Both the position numbers and the translations under genes were made by a program. DNA of 64,000 bases from Cellulophaga baltica. GTDB taxonomy: Bacteria > Bacteroidota > Bacteroidia > Flavobacteriales > Flavobacteriaceae. The stretch spans positions 1 to 64,000 of the forward strand of contig NZ_FNBD01000007.1 in assembly GCF_900102165.1 (NCBI RefSeq), in the 5' to 3' direction. Shown piece by piece: positions 53,478 through 62,878 of the stretch (its first letter is position 1; each line of letters starts with the position of its first letter). The notes beneath the pieces are model-generated. The model worked only from the letters and a program-made list of their open reading frames with translations, did not search any database and had not been told where the DNA came from.

Positions 53478-54173
53478 ATGAAAACTATTAAATCTATTGT
53501 AATCATAGCGCTCATTTCTGTTTCATGTTCAAAAAGTGGCAGTAGTTCTGATGAAGCGCCTGAACAAAATTTAGCCCCGACTAAAGTTAATTCTTTAATC
53601 TACCCATCAAACAATTTATTATGCATCACTAATCTTTTAGATTTTGAATGGAATAAAGCTACTGACCCAAATGGGGATACCTTATCCTACATTCTTGAAA
53701 TATCTAAAACAAATAATTTCTCAAGCAACAATCAAACCTTTGAGGTTGATAACACTACAAAATCTGTAACACTGGAGGAAGGAACTGCTTATTACTGGCG
53801 TGTTAAAGCAGTTGACAGCAAAAATCTAAGCGGTGAATATTCCTCAACATTTCAATTTTATACTGAAGGTCTTGCCGAAACAAATCATATTCCTTTTTCT
53901 CCTCAATTGCTTGCTCCAGAACGTAATACTGCAATTACCAGCAATACTACAAAACTAGAATGGCTCTGTACAGATGTAGATAATGATCAACTTCTTTATG
54001 AAGTTTATTTAGACACCAATAACCCACCAATGATTAAAATTGGCGATAATATAAATGTTCAACATTTAGAAATTTCATTAAACCCGATGAACACTTATTA
54101 TTGGAAGATTATTGCCAAGGACAGTAACGGAGGACAAGCTATAGGTCAAGTATGGAGTTTTAGCAGTAATTAA
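53478..54173 (+). CDS. Lipoprotein with two fibronectin-III-like domains
   Basis: 231 aa. The lipobox is VSCSKSGSSSD, with Cys at about residue 17. Two similar beta-sandwich modules follow: WNKATDPNGDTLSYILEISKTNNFSSN...AYYWRVKAVDSKNLSG and WLCTDVDNDQLLYEVYLDTNNPPMIKIG...TYYWKIIAKDSNGG, the pattern of SusE/FN3-like domains that often bind glycans. It lies 4 bases after the beta-helix gene, so it is probably its outer-membrane partner that holds the polysaccharide. Function inferred from context. Confidence 0.8.
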   Translation: MKTIKSIVIIALISVSCSKSGSSSDEAPEQNLAPTKVNSLIYPSNNLLCITNLLDFEWNKATDPNGDTLSYILEISKTNNFSSNNQTFEVDNTTKSVTLEEGTAYYWRVKAVDSKNLSGEYSSTFQFYTEGLAETNHIPFSPQLLAPERNTAITSNTTKLEWLCTDVDNDQLLYEVYLDTNNPPMIKIGDNINVQHLEISLNPMNTYYWKIIAKDSNGGQAIGQVWSFSSN

Positions 54174-54183
54174 ATACTAAAAT

Positions 54184-54225
54184 AAAAAGCGAGATAATCT
54201 TTTTATTGAGATCACCTCGCTTTTT
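54184..54225 (+). terminator. Terminator after the lipoprotein gene
   Basis: AAAAAGCGAG pairs with CTCGCTTTTT across a loop of about 22 bases. It lies 11 bases after the stop and could also serve the converging cmk gene. Confidence 0.75.
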
Positions 54226-54262
54226 ATTAATCGACAGTTAAAGGCCAAAACAATATCACTAA

Positions 54263-54955
54263 TTACAGTTTATTAATCACCCTTTGAGCATAGCCTAAAA
54301 TACGTTCAAATTGCTCTTCAAGCCCCATATCGCTATTATCAAACTCAATAGCATCATCTGCTAATTTTAACGGCGAAAATTCTCTATGAGAATCTATATA
54401 ATCTCTTTGTTCTACATTTTTAAGTACTTCTTCAAAAGTAACATCATCTCCTTTATCTAGTAATTCTTTATACCGTCTAGTTGCTCTCTTCTCCGCAGAT
54501 GCCGTCATAAACAATTTTAATTCTGCTTCAGGAAAAACCACGGTTCCTATATCACGACCATCCATGACAATACCTTTCTCCTGCCCCATTTTCTTTTGCA
54601 TCTCTACTAATTTGTAGCGTACTTCTTCAATGGTAGCAATTTGACTTACATTTCTAGATACTTCTAGCGTCCTAATTTCTTTTTCTACATTTTCATTATT
54701 CAAATACATCTCTGCAAAGCCTACTGTTTCATTGTAAACAAATTTGAGATTTATTTTAGGCAACAGTTTTACCAACGCCTCAATATTACTACTCTCCGTA
54801 CCAATAAATTCACTGCGCATAGCAAATAAAGTCACTGCTCTATACATAGCCCCTGTATCTACATAGATATATCCTAGAGCCTTGGCTAGTTGCTTGGCTA
54901 TCGTACTTTTTCCTGTAGATGAATATCCATCTATTGCTATCGTAATTTTTCGCAT
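54263..54955 (-). CDS. cmk: Cytidylate kinase
   Basis: 230 aa. IDGYSSTGKSTIAKQLAKALGY is the P-loop (usually DGPxGSGKS). IYVDTGAMYRAVTL and VMDGRDIGTVVFPEAELKLFMTASAEKRATRR are the nucleotide-binding and catalytic family blocks. It makes CDP and dCDP from the monophosphates. It is downstream of lon on the same strand with an intrinsic terminator between them, so it probably has its own promoter in the short gap. Confidence 0.95.
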   Translation of the reverse strand: MRKITIAIDGYSSTGKSTIAKQLAKALGYIYVDTGAMYRAVTLFAMRSEFIGTESSNIEALVKLLPKINLKFVYNETVGFAEMYLNNENVEKEIRTLEVSRNVSQIATIEEVRYKLVEMQKKMGQEKGIVMDGRDIGTVVFPEAELKLFMTASAEKRATRRYKELLDKGDDVTFEEVLKNVEQRDYIDSHREFSPLKLADDAIEFDNSDMGLEEQFERILGYAQRVINKL

Positions 54956-55014
54956 GGAATAAAATTAAAAAGAAATGTTTAGTTCTCTCTTTTAGTTAGG
55001 AAATATTTTAGAAA

Positions 55015-55049
55015 AAAAGGATGGTTATTAAATCAACAACCATCCTTTT
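55015..55049 (-). terminator. Terminator of lon
   Basis: AAAAGGATGGTT pairs with AACCATCCTTTT, and on the minus strand it is followed by TTTTTTTC, 25 bases after the lon stop. Confidence 0.85.
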
Positions 55050-55074
55050 AAAAATCAGTTATAAAAAAATGCTT

Positions 55075-57525
55075 TTACAGCTTTTTAGCGTTTTTTACTT
55101 TTTGGTTTGTAATTGCTAATGCAACCACTTCATGCATTTCTGTCACATAATGAAATGTCAAGCCTTTTAAATATTCTTCTTTAATCTCAAGAATATCTTT
55201 TCTGTTCTCTTCACACAAAATGAGCTCTTTGATACGTGCGCGTTTTGCAGCTAAGATTTTTTCTTTAATACCACCTACAGGCAACACTTTACCTCTTAAC
55301 GTAATTTCACCGGTCATCGCCAAACTTTTCTTCACTTTACGTTGCGTAAACAAAGAAACTAGAGACGTTAGCATTGTAATACCCGCGCTCGGACCATCTT
55401 TAGGCGTTGCTCCTTCTGGCACGTGAATATGCACATTGTATTTTTCAAAAACATCTGCATCAATACCAAATAAATCACAATTAGATTTAATATACTCCAT
55501 GGCAATAGTAGCCGATTCTTTCATCACCTTACCAAGGTTACCGGTGATGGTTAAATTACCTTTTCCTTTTGTTAAGATAGATTCTATAAATAGAATATCC
55601 CCCCCAACACTGGTCCAAGCTAATCCTGTAACTACACCCGCAACATCATTGTTTTCATACTTATCACGTTCCATACGTGCTGGACCTAGAATTGTCACTA
55701 TATCGTCATTCGTAAGTTTAAGATTGTGCTCTAATTCCATCGCTATATTCTTAGCCGTATTACGTACTACCTTAGCCACTTGCTTTTCTAAACCACGCAC
55801 ACCAGATTCTCTCGTATAGCCTTCCACAATTTTTTCTAATTGTGGCTTCCCTACTTTAAGATTTTTATCGGAAAGACCATGTTCTTTAAGCTGCTTTGGC
55901 AATAAATGTCTTTTTGCAATCTCTACTTTTTCTTCAATAGTATAACCACTTACAGGAATCATTTCCATACGGTCACGCAATGCTGGCTGAATATTTCCAA
56001 TATTATTAGCGGTAGCTACGAACATAACTTTAGAAAGGTCATAGCCCATCTCCAAGAAATTATCATGAAACTCGCTATTTTGTTCTGGATCTAAAACTTC
56101 TAACATGGCCGAAGAAGGATCTCCTTGATGGCTATTAGATAATTTATCTATTTCATCTAAAATAAAAACAGGATTAGATTTCCCTGCTTTTTTCAAGCTT
56201 TGGATTATACGACCTGGCATGGCCCCAATGTATGTTTTTCTATGTCCGCGAATTTCAGCTTCATCTCTCAAGCCTCCTAAAGATACCCGCACATACTCTC
56301 TTCCTAAAGCTTCTGCTATAGATTTTCCCAAAGAAGTTTTACCAACTCCCGGAGGCCCATAAAAACATAAAATTGGAGATTTCATATCATTACGCAGCTT
56401 AAGCACAGCCAAATATTCTATGATTCTTCTTTTTACATCTTCTAAACCGTAATGATCTCTATCTAGAATTTTCTGAGCTCTAGCTAAGTCAAACTTATCT
56501 TTAGAAAATTCATTCCAAGGTAAGTCTATAAACAGCTCTAAATAATTGCGCTGAATGCTGTATTCTGCCACTTGCGGATTCATACGTTGCATTTTAGCAA
56601 GCTCTTTCATGAAATGGTCATTAATTTTCTTGCCCCATTTCTTCTTTTTAGCTTTTTTACGCATTTCCTCAATCTCTTCTTCATAAGACCCGCCACCCAA
56701 TTCTTCTTGAATGGTTTTCATCTGTTGATGTAAGAAATACTCTCGTTGTTGCTGATCTAGATCCGTACGAACTTTAGACTGAATATCATTCTTAAGCTCT
56801 AATTTCTGAAGCTCAACATTCATATACTTTAGCATTGCTAAAGCACGTTCTTGCAAACTAGGAATCTCTAAAAGTTCTTGTTTAATATCTACATCTACGC
56901 TAAGATTAGAAGATACAAAGTTGATTAGAAAAGAATTGCTTTGAATATTTTTTATCGCAAAAGAAGCATCGCTAGGAATATTAGGATTATCCTTGATGAT
57001 TTTTAAAGCTAATTCTTTCACAGATTCTATAATTGCTAAGAATTCTGGATTAACAGGATCAGGACGCTCTTCTTTAGCTTCTCGAACTGTAGCCGTCATG
57101 TATGGCTTTTCGGTAAGTACTTCGGCTACTTCAAAACGTTTTTTACCCTGAATAATTACCGTAGTATTACCATCAGGCATTTGTAAAACTCGCAAAATTC
57201 TGGCGACAGTACCTAGCGTATTAATATCCTTTACCCCTGGATTTTCTACATTCTCATCTTTCTGAGAAACAACCCCAATGACTTTACTACCATTATTAGC
57301 ATCTTTTATTAAGGCGATAGAAGAATCTCTCCCTGCCGTAATAGGAATAACTACCCCCGGAAATAAAACCGTATTACGCAAGGGTAATATTGGTAATGTT
57401 TCTGGCAGCTTTTCACTGTTCATCTCCTCTTCATCTTCTGGAGTTAGAAGAGGTATTAACTCAGAATCTTCATCGATACCTTGTAACGACATATTGTCAA
57501 AATTTGAAAATTTAGAATTTCCCAT
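55075..57525 (-). CDS. lon: ATP-dependent protease Lon (endopeptidase La)
   Basis: 816 aa, the normal length of LonA. The N-terminal substrate domain [19 protein letters not shown] is followed by the coiled region, Walker [23 protein letters not shown], Walker [14 protein letters not shown], and the protease domain with the catalytic Ser in [10 protein letters not shown] and the Lys in [12 protein letters not shown]. It degrades misfolded and regulatory proteins. A sigma-54-like site is upstream. Divergent from the ECF sigma-factor module across 217 bases. Confidence 0.97.
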   Translation of the reverse strand: MGNSKFSNFDNMSLQGIDEDSELIPLLTPEDEEEMNSEKLPETLPILPLRNTVLFPGVVIPITAGRDSSIALIKDANNGSKVIGVVSQKDENVENPGVKDINTLGTVARILRVLQMPDGNTTVIIQGKKRFEVAEVLTEKPYMTATVREAKEERPDPVNPEFLAIIESVKELALKIIKDNPNIPSDASFAIKNIQSNSFLINFVSSNLSVDVDIKQELLEIPSLQERALAMLKYMNVELQKLELKNDIQSKVRTDLDQQQREYFLHQQMKTIQEELGGGSYEEEIEEMRKKAKKKKWGKKINDHFMKELAKMQRMNPQVAEYSIQRNYLELFIDLPWNEFSKDKFDLARAQKILDRDHYGLEDVKRRIIEYLAVLKLRNDMKSPILCFYGPPGVGKTSLGKSIAEALGREYVRVSLGGLRDEAEIRGHRKTYIGAMPGRIIQSLKKAGKSNPVFILDEIDKLSNSHQGDPSSAMLEVLDPEQNSEFHDNFLEMGYDLSKVMFVATANNIGNIQPALRDRMEMIPVSGYTIEEKVEIAKRHLLPKQLKEHGLSDKNLKVGKPQLEKIVEGYTRESGVRGLEKQVAKVVRNTAKNIAMELEHNLKLTNDDIVTILGPARMERDKYENNDVAGVVTGLAWTSVGGDILFIESILTKGKGNLTITGNLGKVMKESATIAMEYIKSNCDLFGIDADVFEKYNVHIHVPEGATPKDGPSAGITMLTSLVSLFTQRKVKKSLAMTGEITLRGKVLPVGGIKEKILAAKRARIKELILCEENRKDILEIKEEYLKGLTFHYVTEMHEVVALAITNQKVKNAKKL

Positions 57526-57652
57526 AGTTATATTTCGGTCATTCTGTCACCGTAGTGCAGAAATCTGTTTAGTATTTATTTTTTAACATAGGCTGAAAAC
57601 CCTAATAACTACAGGAGTTAGTAAGGATAGCAACTTTTTTTCAATTATAAAA

Positions 57653-57668
57653 AGCAATTCTTATGCCA
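57653..57668 (-). promoter_or_regulatory. Sigma-54-like promoter element upstream of lon
   Basis: On the minus strand TTGGCATAAGAATTGCTTT matches TGGCA-N6-TTGCW, the -24/-12 layout of sigma-54 promoters. Transcription would start near 57641, about 115 bases before the lon ATG. A single site of this length can arise by chance. Confidence 0.4.
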
Positions 57669-57742
57669 ACACATAAAAAATATTTTAAAAAAAGTGTAAC
57701 ATTACAGAAACAGAATCATCATTACTACAAAACAACCATTTT

Positions 57743-58294
57743 TTGAGCCACAAAAAAGAACATATTGATACATTGTTGCAAATGTGTTTAAACGGAAAAC
57801 AAAGTGCGCAACTAGAAGTTTACAATAGGTATTACAAAGCAATGTTTAACACTGCGGTAAGGATTGTAAAAGATAGTGCCATTGCAGAAGACGTCATGCA
57901 AGAGTCGTTTTTAAGCGCATTTACCAAACTAGATTCCTTTAAAGGAGAGGTAGCGTTTGGAGCCTGGTTAAAGCGCATTGTGATAAACAACAGTATCTAC
58001 CAGTATAGAAAGCAACTAAAGAAAAATGAAGTTGCACTGGACGAAGTAATGTATAAGGTCGAGGATACTGACGGAATTGCCTCTGATTATGTGTTTACGG
58101 AACAAAAGGCTCAAAAAGTGATGGAAACCATGAAACAGTTAAAAGACAATTACAGAATTTCTTTGACCTTACATTTAATTGAAGGGTTTGATTATGAAGA
58201 AATAAGTGAGATTATGAATTTAAGTTATGCAAATTGTAGGACAACCATTTCTAGGGCGAAAGACAGTTTGCGAAAAAAATTAATGGCGATATAA
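57743..58294 (+). CDS. ECF-type RNA polymerase sigma factor
   Basis: 183 aa from TTG at 57743. No ATG lies upstream in frame, and the TTG gives MSHKKEHIDTLLQMCLNGKQ. Sigma region 2 is YKAMFNTAVRIVKDSAIAEDVMQESFLSAFTKLDSFKGEVAFGAWLKRI, and region 4 is ISLTLHLIEGFDYEEISEIMNLSYANCRTTISRAKDSLRKKL. It belongs to the sigma-70 ECF group. Two bases after its stop begins a membrane protein, then two secreted repeat proteins, forming a unit that is common in Bacteroidota and likely answers envelope conditions. Confidence 0.9.
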   Translation: MSHKKEHIDTLLQMCLNGKQSAQLEVYNRYYKAMFNTAVRIVKDSAIAEDVMQESFLSAFTKLDSFKGEVAFGAWLKRIVINNSIYQYRKQLKKNEVALDEVMYKVEDTDGIASDYVFTEQKAQKVMETMKQLKDNYRISLTLHLIEGFDYEEISEIMNLSYANCRTTISRAKDSLRKKLMAI

Positions 58295-58295
58295 G

Positions 58296-58856
58296 ATGGA
58301 GAAGGATATGATAGAGGAATTATTTGACCAGCACGAAGGTCGTTGGGACATAGAAGAGCCAAGCAAAGGGCACGAGCTTCGGTTTTTAGAAAAACTGAAT
58401 ACCGCTAACGGCGTAAAGAGCTTCCCTAAGAAAAAGAAAACACCTTATAAATTTCTTTTCATCGCAGCTAGTTTATTGCTCGTTTTTGGACTGGGCTTTT
58501 TGTTTCTAAATGAAAGTAATTCTATTGATGATCAAGTGGTAGAAATATCACCAGAGATATCAAACACAGAATTTTATTTTGCGAATGTTATCGCTCAAGA
58601 AGTAAAAAAATTACAAAGTGAAAATTCTCCAGAAACAAAAAAAATAGTGGATGATACTATGATTCAACTATCTAAGTTAGAAAAGAATTACAAAGGATTA
58701 GAAACAGATTTAATCAATGGCGGTAACAGTAAATTAATACTAAGCGCTATGATTACCAATTTTCAAACAAGAATAGACTTGCTTGAAGATGTTTTACAAC
58801 AAATTGAAGAAATAAAAAATATCAAAAAATCAGAACATGAGAATACAATTATATAA
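58296..58856 (+). CDS. Single-pass membrane protein, probable anti-sigma factor
   Basis: 186 aa. The start ATG is 2 bases after the sigma factor stop. The N-terminal 45 residues (IEELFDQHEGRWDIEEPSKGHELRFLEKLN) are acidic and cytoplasmic, followed by one membrane helix (about 50-68, FLFIAASLLLVFGLGFLFL), and a helical outer domain (YFANVIAQEVKKLQSENSPETKK...). There is no zinc-binding His-Cys motif of the ZAS type, so an anti-sigma role rests on gene order and topology. Its stop overlaps the next gene by 20 bases. Confidence 0.75.
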   Translation: MEKDMIEELFDQHEGRWDIEEPSKGHELRFLEKLNTANGVKSFPKKKKTPYKFLFIAASLLLVFGLGFLFLNESNSIDDQVVEISPEISNTEFYFANVIAQEVKKLQSENSPETKKIVDDTMIQLSKLEKNYKGLETDLINGGNSKLILSAMITNFQTRIDLLEDVLQQIEEIKNIKKSEHENTII

Positions 58857-59925
58857 ATACGCATTGCTTTTTGCAGCCATCTTGCCCTTCAATTTAATGG
58901 CAACAGATGGTCTAAAAGGAAAACATACCAAAGAAAAAACAATTAAAAAAGAGTTTACTGTAAATTCTGATGCTCTTTTAAAAGTATCTAACAGTTATGG
59001 AAACCTAAACATTACATCATGGAATGAAAACAAAGTAGTTATTGAAGTTCATATTACTGTAAATGGAAATAACGAAGAAAAAGTTTCCGATAAGTTAAAT
59101 GGAATAACCATAGCTATTGATGGAACGAGTAGCATTGTTTCTGCCAAAACTTTATTTAACGAGAATAAGAGTAGTTGGAACTGGGGCTGGGGAAATAACA
59201 GCAATGTAAATATGCAAATAGATTACAACATTAAAGTCCCTGTTAAAAACAGTGTTCATTTAAACAATGACTACGGAAGTATTACCCTAGATAGAATAGA
59301 TGGTCATGCAAAAATTTCTTGCGACTATGGCCGTCTAGAAATTGGTGAGCTACATGGCCGAAATAATGAATTGAATTTTGATTACACTTCAAAATCTACC
59401 ATTGGTTATATTAAAAGCGGAAAAATAAAGGCAGACTATTCTGGATTTACAATTGATAAGGCCGGAGATTTAGACATCAATTCTGATTACACCAATGGTA
59501 CAATTTCTAAAATGCAAAATTTAATCTACCATAATAATTATGGTAAGATTGAAGTGCAGGAGGTAAATAATATAGACGGAAATGGTGATTATATTAATGT
59601 GAAATTAGGAACGGTACATGGTAATGTAGACATCACTTCTGATTACGGCGGTATTCAAATAGGAAATATGGCTGCAGATGCTAATAATCTAACCATTCGT
59701 TCTGATTATACCGGAGTAAAAATTGGATACCATCCTGACTACCATTTTAATTTTGAAATTAGTACAGAATATGCCGGAGTTAGTGGTAAGGACAATTTTG
59801 AAATTATTGTGAGTAAGGAAGAGTCTAGTGAGAAATTCTATCAAGGATATTATGGAAAGTCATCCAGCGCTAACAGAGTTTCCATAACAAGTGATTACGG
59901 TGGAATATCCTTCAGCAAAAACTAA
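58837..59925 (+). CDS. Asp-Tyr repeat-rich envelope protein (DUF4097-like)
   Basis: 362 aa. The start overlaps the probable anti-sigma gene by 20 bases. Residues 1-22 form a signal peptide (YALLFAAILPFNLMA). The body holds eleven repeated DY units, such as NDYGSI, CDYGRL, FDYTSK, ADYSGF, SDYTNG, GDYINV, SDYGGI and SDYTGV, spaced about 15-25 residues, suggesting a right-handed solenoid of short beta strands. Family resemblance is to DUF4097/adhesin-like proteins of sigma/anti-sigma operons. It probably sits in the periplasm or outer surface, and its role is unknown. Confidence 0.8.
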   Translation: MRIQLYKYALLFAAILPFNLMATDGLKGKHTKEKTIKKEFTVNSDALLKVSNSYGNLNITSWNENKVVIEVHITVNGNNEEKVSDKLNGITIAIDGTSSIVSAKTLFNENKSSWNWGWGNNSNVNMQIDYNIKVPVKNSVHLNNDYGSITLDRIDGHAKISCDYGRLEIGELHGRNNELNFDYTSKSTIGYIKSGKIKADYSGFTIDKAGDLDINSDYTNGTISKMQNLIYHNNYGKIEVQEVNNIDGNGDYINVKLGTVHGNVDITSDYGGIQIGNMAADANNLTIRSDYTGVKIGYHPDYHFNFEISTEYAGVSGKDNFEIIVSKEESSEKFYQGYYGKSSSANRVSITSDYGGISFSKN

Positions 59926-59956
59926 AAAACAATCAATCAAAAAAAGAACAAAAATC

Positions 59957-60682
59957 ATGAAAAATTTATTTATCGCAGCCTTAGTCTTAGCTACAATTAC
60001 TTCCTGTTCTGCGCAATGGGGAAAAAAAATTAAAGGAAATGGCGTCATTAAAACTATAGAAAGAACCACAGGAGATTATGATGCTATTACCATTAGTGGC
60101 TTTTTTGATATTGAATTAGTAGATGGCAACGAAGGGGAAATACGTATTACTGGAGAGGAAAATCTTTTGGAATATATTATTACCGAAACTAAAGATGATC
60201 AGCTCGTTATAAAAATAGAAAATAACAAAAACATACAACCTTCTAAATGGAAGAATAGCATAAAAATAACAATCCCTGTTGAAGAAATTGAAGCACTTTC
60301 ACTCTCAGGTTCTGGTGATGTTGTTAGTAAAAAAACACTAAAAACTTCTAAGTTTAAAACAAGCATGTCTGGCTCAGGAGATATTACGCTACACCTTGAA
60401 GCCAACGCTATTTCTGCAACTATGTCTGGGTCTGGAGATATGAATTTGAGTGGTAGTACTACTGAATTTAAAGCGACTCTTTCTGGTTCTGGAAATATAG
60501 AAGCCTATGAACTAGCTACTGATCATGTAGAGGCAACGGTTTCTGGCTCTGCAGATATACAAGTTGTCGCAAATAAGAGCATTAAAGCTAGGGTCTCTGG
60601 TTCTGGAGATATTAGCTATCGTGGTAATCCTAGCAAAATAAACACGAAGATATCGGGGTCTGGTAGTGTTTCTAAAAAGTAA
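59957..60682 (+). CDS. GIN-domain (DUF2807) lipoprotein
   Basis: 241 aa from ATG at 59957 (the frame is open 22 residues upstream, but only 59957 gives a lipobox, TITSCSAQWG, with Cys at about 17). The mature part is a head-GIN domain with seven repeated SGSGD-type turns (SGSGDVV, SGSGDIT, SGSGDMN, SGSGNIE, SGSADIQ, SGSGDIS, SGSGSVS) spaced about 16-25 residues, which form a beta solenoid. It is the last gene of the sigma-factor unit, before an intrinsic terminator. Family function is not known; an envelope role is likely. Confidence 0.85.
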   Translation: MKNLFIAALVLATITSCSAQWGKKIKGNGVIKTIERTTGDYDAITISGFFDIELVDGNEGEIRITGEENLLEYIITETKDDQLVIKIENNKNIQPSKWKNSIKITIPVEEIEALSLSGSGDVVSKKTLKTSKFKTSMSGSGDITLHLEANAISATMSGSGDMNLSGSTTEFKATLSGSGNIEAYELATDHVEATVSGSADIQVVANKSIKARVSGSGDISYRGNPSKINTKISGSGSVSKK

Positions 60683-60707
60683 AGATCAATCAAAAATCGA
60701 AAAGTCA

Positions 60708-60733
60708 AAAACCTCTTTTAATTAAGGGGTTTT
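60708..60733 (+). terminator. Terminator of the sigma-factor unit
   Basis: AAAACCTCTT pairs with AAGGGGTTTT (one T-G pair) followed by TTT. It lies 25 bases after the GIN gene stop and overlaps the end of the converging spermidine-synthase-like gene. Confidence 0.75.
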
Positions 60734-62260
60734 TTATTTGGTACCCGATTGTAAATCTGTTTTCCATTTATTCCAATCATCTAAAAAGTAATTTAGAATA
60801 ATAGGACTGTCTAAAGTATTTATTTTTGTTTCTGCTATTTGAATGTCTTTAGGAAACTCAAATGCCATTTGAAATTGGCTTTCCGTTAAAAATTTTAGAT
60901 TATCCGGCAAGGCTCTCTTTACATCTTGCTCATCAACAGGAATATCACTAGCAATAATAAAGCCCCAATCTCCAAAAGAAGGTATGTATGTATGGTAGGG
61001 TTTTACATGCTTATAAACCTCCGTTAAAGTGTTATTAATGCAACTGAAAACAGAATTTGAAAAGTAAATTTCTCCGGACTGCGTCACAAACAACCCATTC
61101 TTATTTAGCTTTTGTTTTGCTAATAAAAAAAACTGCTTGCTATACAACCTTGCAATAGCTTCATTTGTAGGATCTGGCAAATCTGCAATGATTATATCAT
61201 ATTTCTTATCAATACGATGTAAAAAAGTAAAGGCATCTTCTGCAATAAGATGCACTCGTTTATTCTTTGCCGCTCCGTCATTTACTTTTACAAAATTAGG
61301 ATCGGTCTTGGCTAAATGAAACATCGTACTATCTATATCTACCACATCTATAGCCGCAACAAGTTCATGTTTTAACACTTCTCTACTTGCTAAGTTCTCT
61401 CCTCCACCTAAAATCAAGACTGTTTTGGGTTGCGCATGCAAACTTATAGGAACATGCACCAAAGGCTCATGATATCTATATTCATCTGCCGAAGAGAACT
61501 GGATAACTCTATTTAAATACAATCGCAAGTCTTCTTGCTTTTTAGTCACCACAATTTTTTGATAGGGCGTCTGCTCATTTAAAACTATCGGGTTTTTATA
61601 GATCGCATGATCCCATGCTTTTAAAAGTTGTCCGCCAAAAATAACCAAGACCAATAATACTGTAATAGAGAGTAGCCCTAAGAATAGTGTCTTTTTTGAT
61701 TTTTCTAAAAAAACATGGTTTAGCGCCAAACCTAATAAAATATTGAAAATACCAAATATTAAAGAGGAGTAATACAAGCCAACGAAAGGCAACAATAAAA
61801 AGGGAAAAAGCAAGGTGGCCAACAGTCCGCCGATATAATCTAAAGACAATACGTTCGATAGGTTATTCTTAAAATCAGATTCGTCAGAAACAAAGGTAAG
61901 CAGCGGCACTTCCATCCCAGTTAAAAGGCCTATTAGAAAAATTATTGCCAAGCATATAATCTGAAGCGTTAAAGCATCTACACTAACAAAAGAGTAGAAA
62001 AGCAACGGCACTGAAATACCTCCTATTAACCCCAATAGAAATTCTATATGTACAAAAAACTTTAAAGGCATTTCTCTAAAAAATTTTGATAAAAAGGCTC
62101 CGATACCCATTGAAAACAGATAAACACCGATAATTATAGAAAATTGTCTTACGCCATCTCCCAAAAAATAAGTTGCTGTTGTACTTACCAAAAGCTCATA
62201 TATAATAGAACAAAGCCCTGCTATAAAGACAGCAAACGAAATAAGTATTCTTTTTCTCAT
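60734..62260 (-). CDS. Membrane-fused spermidine synthase-like protein
   Basis: 508 aa. About seven or eight hydrophobic segments (residues 5-215, MFS-like) are followed by a methyltransferase-fold spermidine synthase domain (about 240-450). VLILGGGENLASREVLKH is the nucleotide loop, with Glu-Asn in place of the usual Asp-Gly, and IIADLPDPTNEAIARLYSKQFF is the DLPDP substrate loop. FGDWGFIIAS closes the domain. It would transfer an aminopropyl group from decarboxylated AdoMet to an unknown amine, but the altered loop leaves activity open. It is divergent from the YgiB/YgiC-like pair. Confidence 0.85.
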   Translation of the reverse strand: MRKRILISFAVFIAGLCSIIYELLVSTTATYFLGDGVRQFSIIIGVYLFSMGIGAFLSKFFREMPLKFFVHIEFLLGLIGGISVPLLFYSFVSVDALTLQIICLAIIFLIGLLTGMEVPLLTFVSDESDFKNNLSNVLSLDYIGGLLATLLFPFLLLPFVGLYYSSLIFGIFNILLGLALNHVFLEKSKKTLFLGLLSITVLLVLVIFGGQLLKAWDHAIYKNPIVLNEQTPYQKIVVTKKQEDLRLYLNRVIQFSSADEYRYHEPLVHVPISLHAQPKTVLILGGGENLASREVLKHELVAAIDVVDIDSTMFHLAKTDPNFVKVNDGAAKNKRVHLIAEDAFTFLHRIDKKYDIIIADLPDPTNEAIARLYSKQFFLLAKQKLNKNGLFVTQSGEIYFSNSVFSCINNTLTEVYKHVKPYHTYIPSFGDWGFIIASDIPVDEQDVKRALPDNLKFLTESQFQMAFEFPKDIQIAETKINTLDSPIILNYFLDDWNKWKTDLQSGTK

Positions 62261-62270
62261 AAAAATTAGT

Positions 62271-62278
62271 TATGTTTG
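62271..62278 (+). promoter_or_regulatory. -7 element for the YgiB/YgiC-like operon
   Basis: TATGTTTG matches TAnnTTTG, 33 bases before the ATG at 62312. No clear TTG -33 was found. Confidence 0.45.
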
Positions 62279-62311
62279 AATATCGTTACATAATAGAAAA
62301 CAATTTCAAAG

Positions 62312-62878
62312 ATGAATAAAAAAATGATGACTGGATTAGCATTTTTAAGAAAAATGATGCTAGCCGCTGTTTTAAGTAGTTCGATATTGGTAATTAGCTG
62401 TGGAGACAGCGACGGAAGTCCTAAATTAAAGGATTCTGAAGAAAAAACCATCTACGAAACTACGAAAGGCACAGTCACAGAAGTTGAAGAAATTGAACCA
62501 GGTGATGATTATAAGATTATTGACGAACGAATTATTGACAAAAAAGAAAATTCTATAGCCATTGTTCACGGATTAAACGGACAGATAGACACCTTGTCTT
62601 TGGCTAAAATAGACAATGGTTCTGAAGAAAATGGATACCGTAATAGATCTGGCTTGCGCTCTATATTATATTATTCTTTAGCGTCTTCTTTTTTCAATAG
62701 AAACTTATCTAATGTATCTCCAAATTCTGGCTACTATAAAGATGCCAGTGCCTATAATAAATCTACAGGATTAAAGAATGATTTAACTAATTCTGCAACC
62801 TCAAGAAAAGTTAGAGTACCAGGAACATCATCAAAAGGATACGGAAGTGGAAAATCGTTTAGATCGTTTGGAGGATAG
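62312..62878 (+). CDS. YgiB-like lipoprotein, unknown function
   Basis: 188 aa. The signal peptide MKMMTGLAFLRKMMLAAVLS-like ends in the lipobox LVISCGDSDG (Cys about 30). The remaining sequence is low in hydrophobic residues, with an acidic segment and a Ser/Gly/Arg-rich C terminus (GTSSKGYGSGKSFRSFGG). E. coli places a DUF1190 protein (YgiB, YjfM) just upstream of the GSP-synthase-like YgiC/YjfC, and this gene has the same position. I cannot claim sequence homology to YgiB by eye. It overlaps the following gene by 32 bases. Confidence 0.7.
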   Translation: MNKKMMTGLAFLRKMMLAAVLSSSILVISCGDSDGSPKLKDSEEKTIYETTKGTVTEVEEIEPGDDYKIIDERIIDKKENSIAIVHGLNGQIDTLSLAKIDNGSEENGYRNRSGLRSILYYSLASSFFNRNLSNVSPNSGYYKDASAYNKSTGLKNDLTNSATSRKVRVPGTSSKGYGSGKSFRSFGG

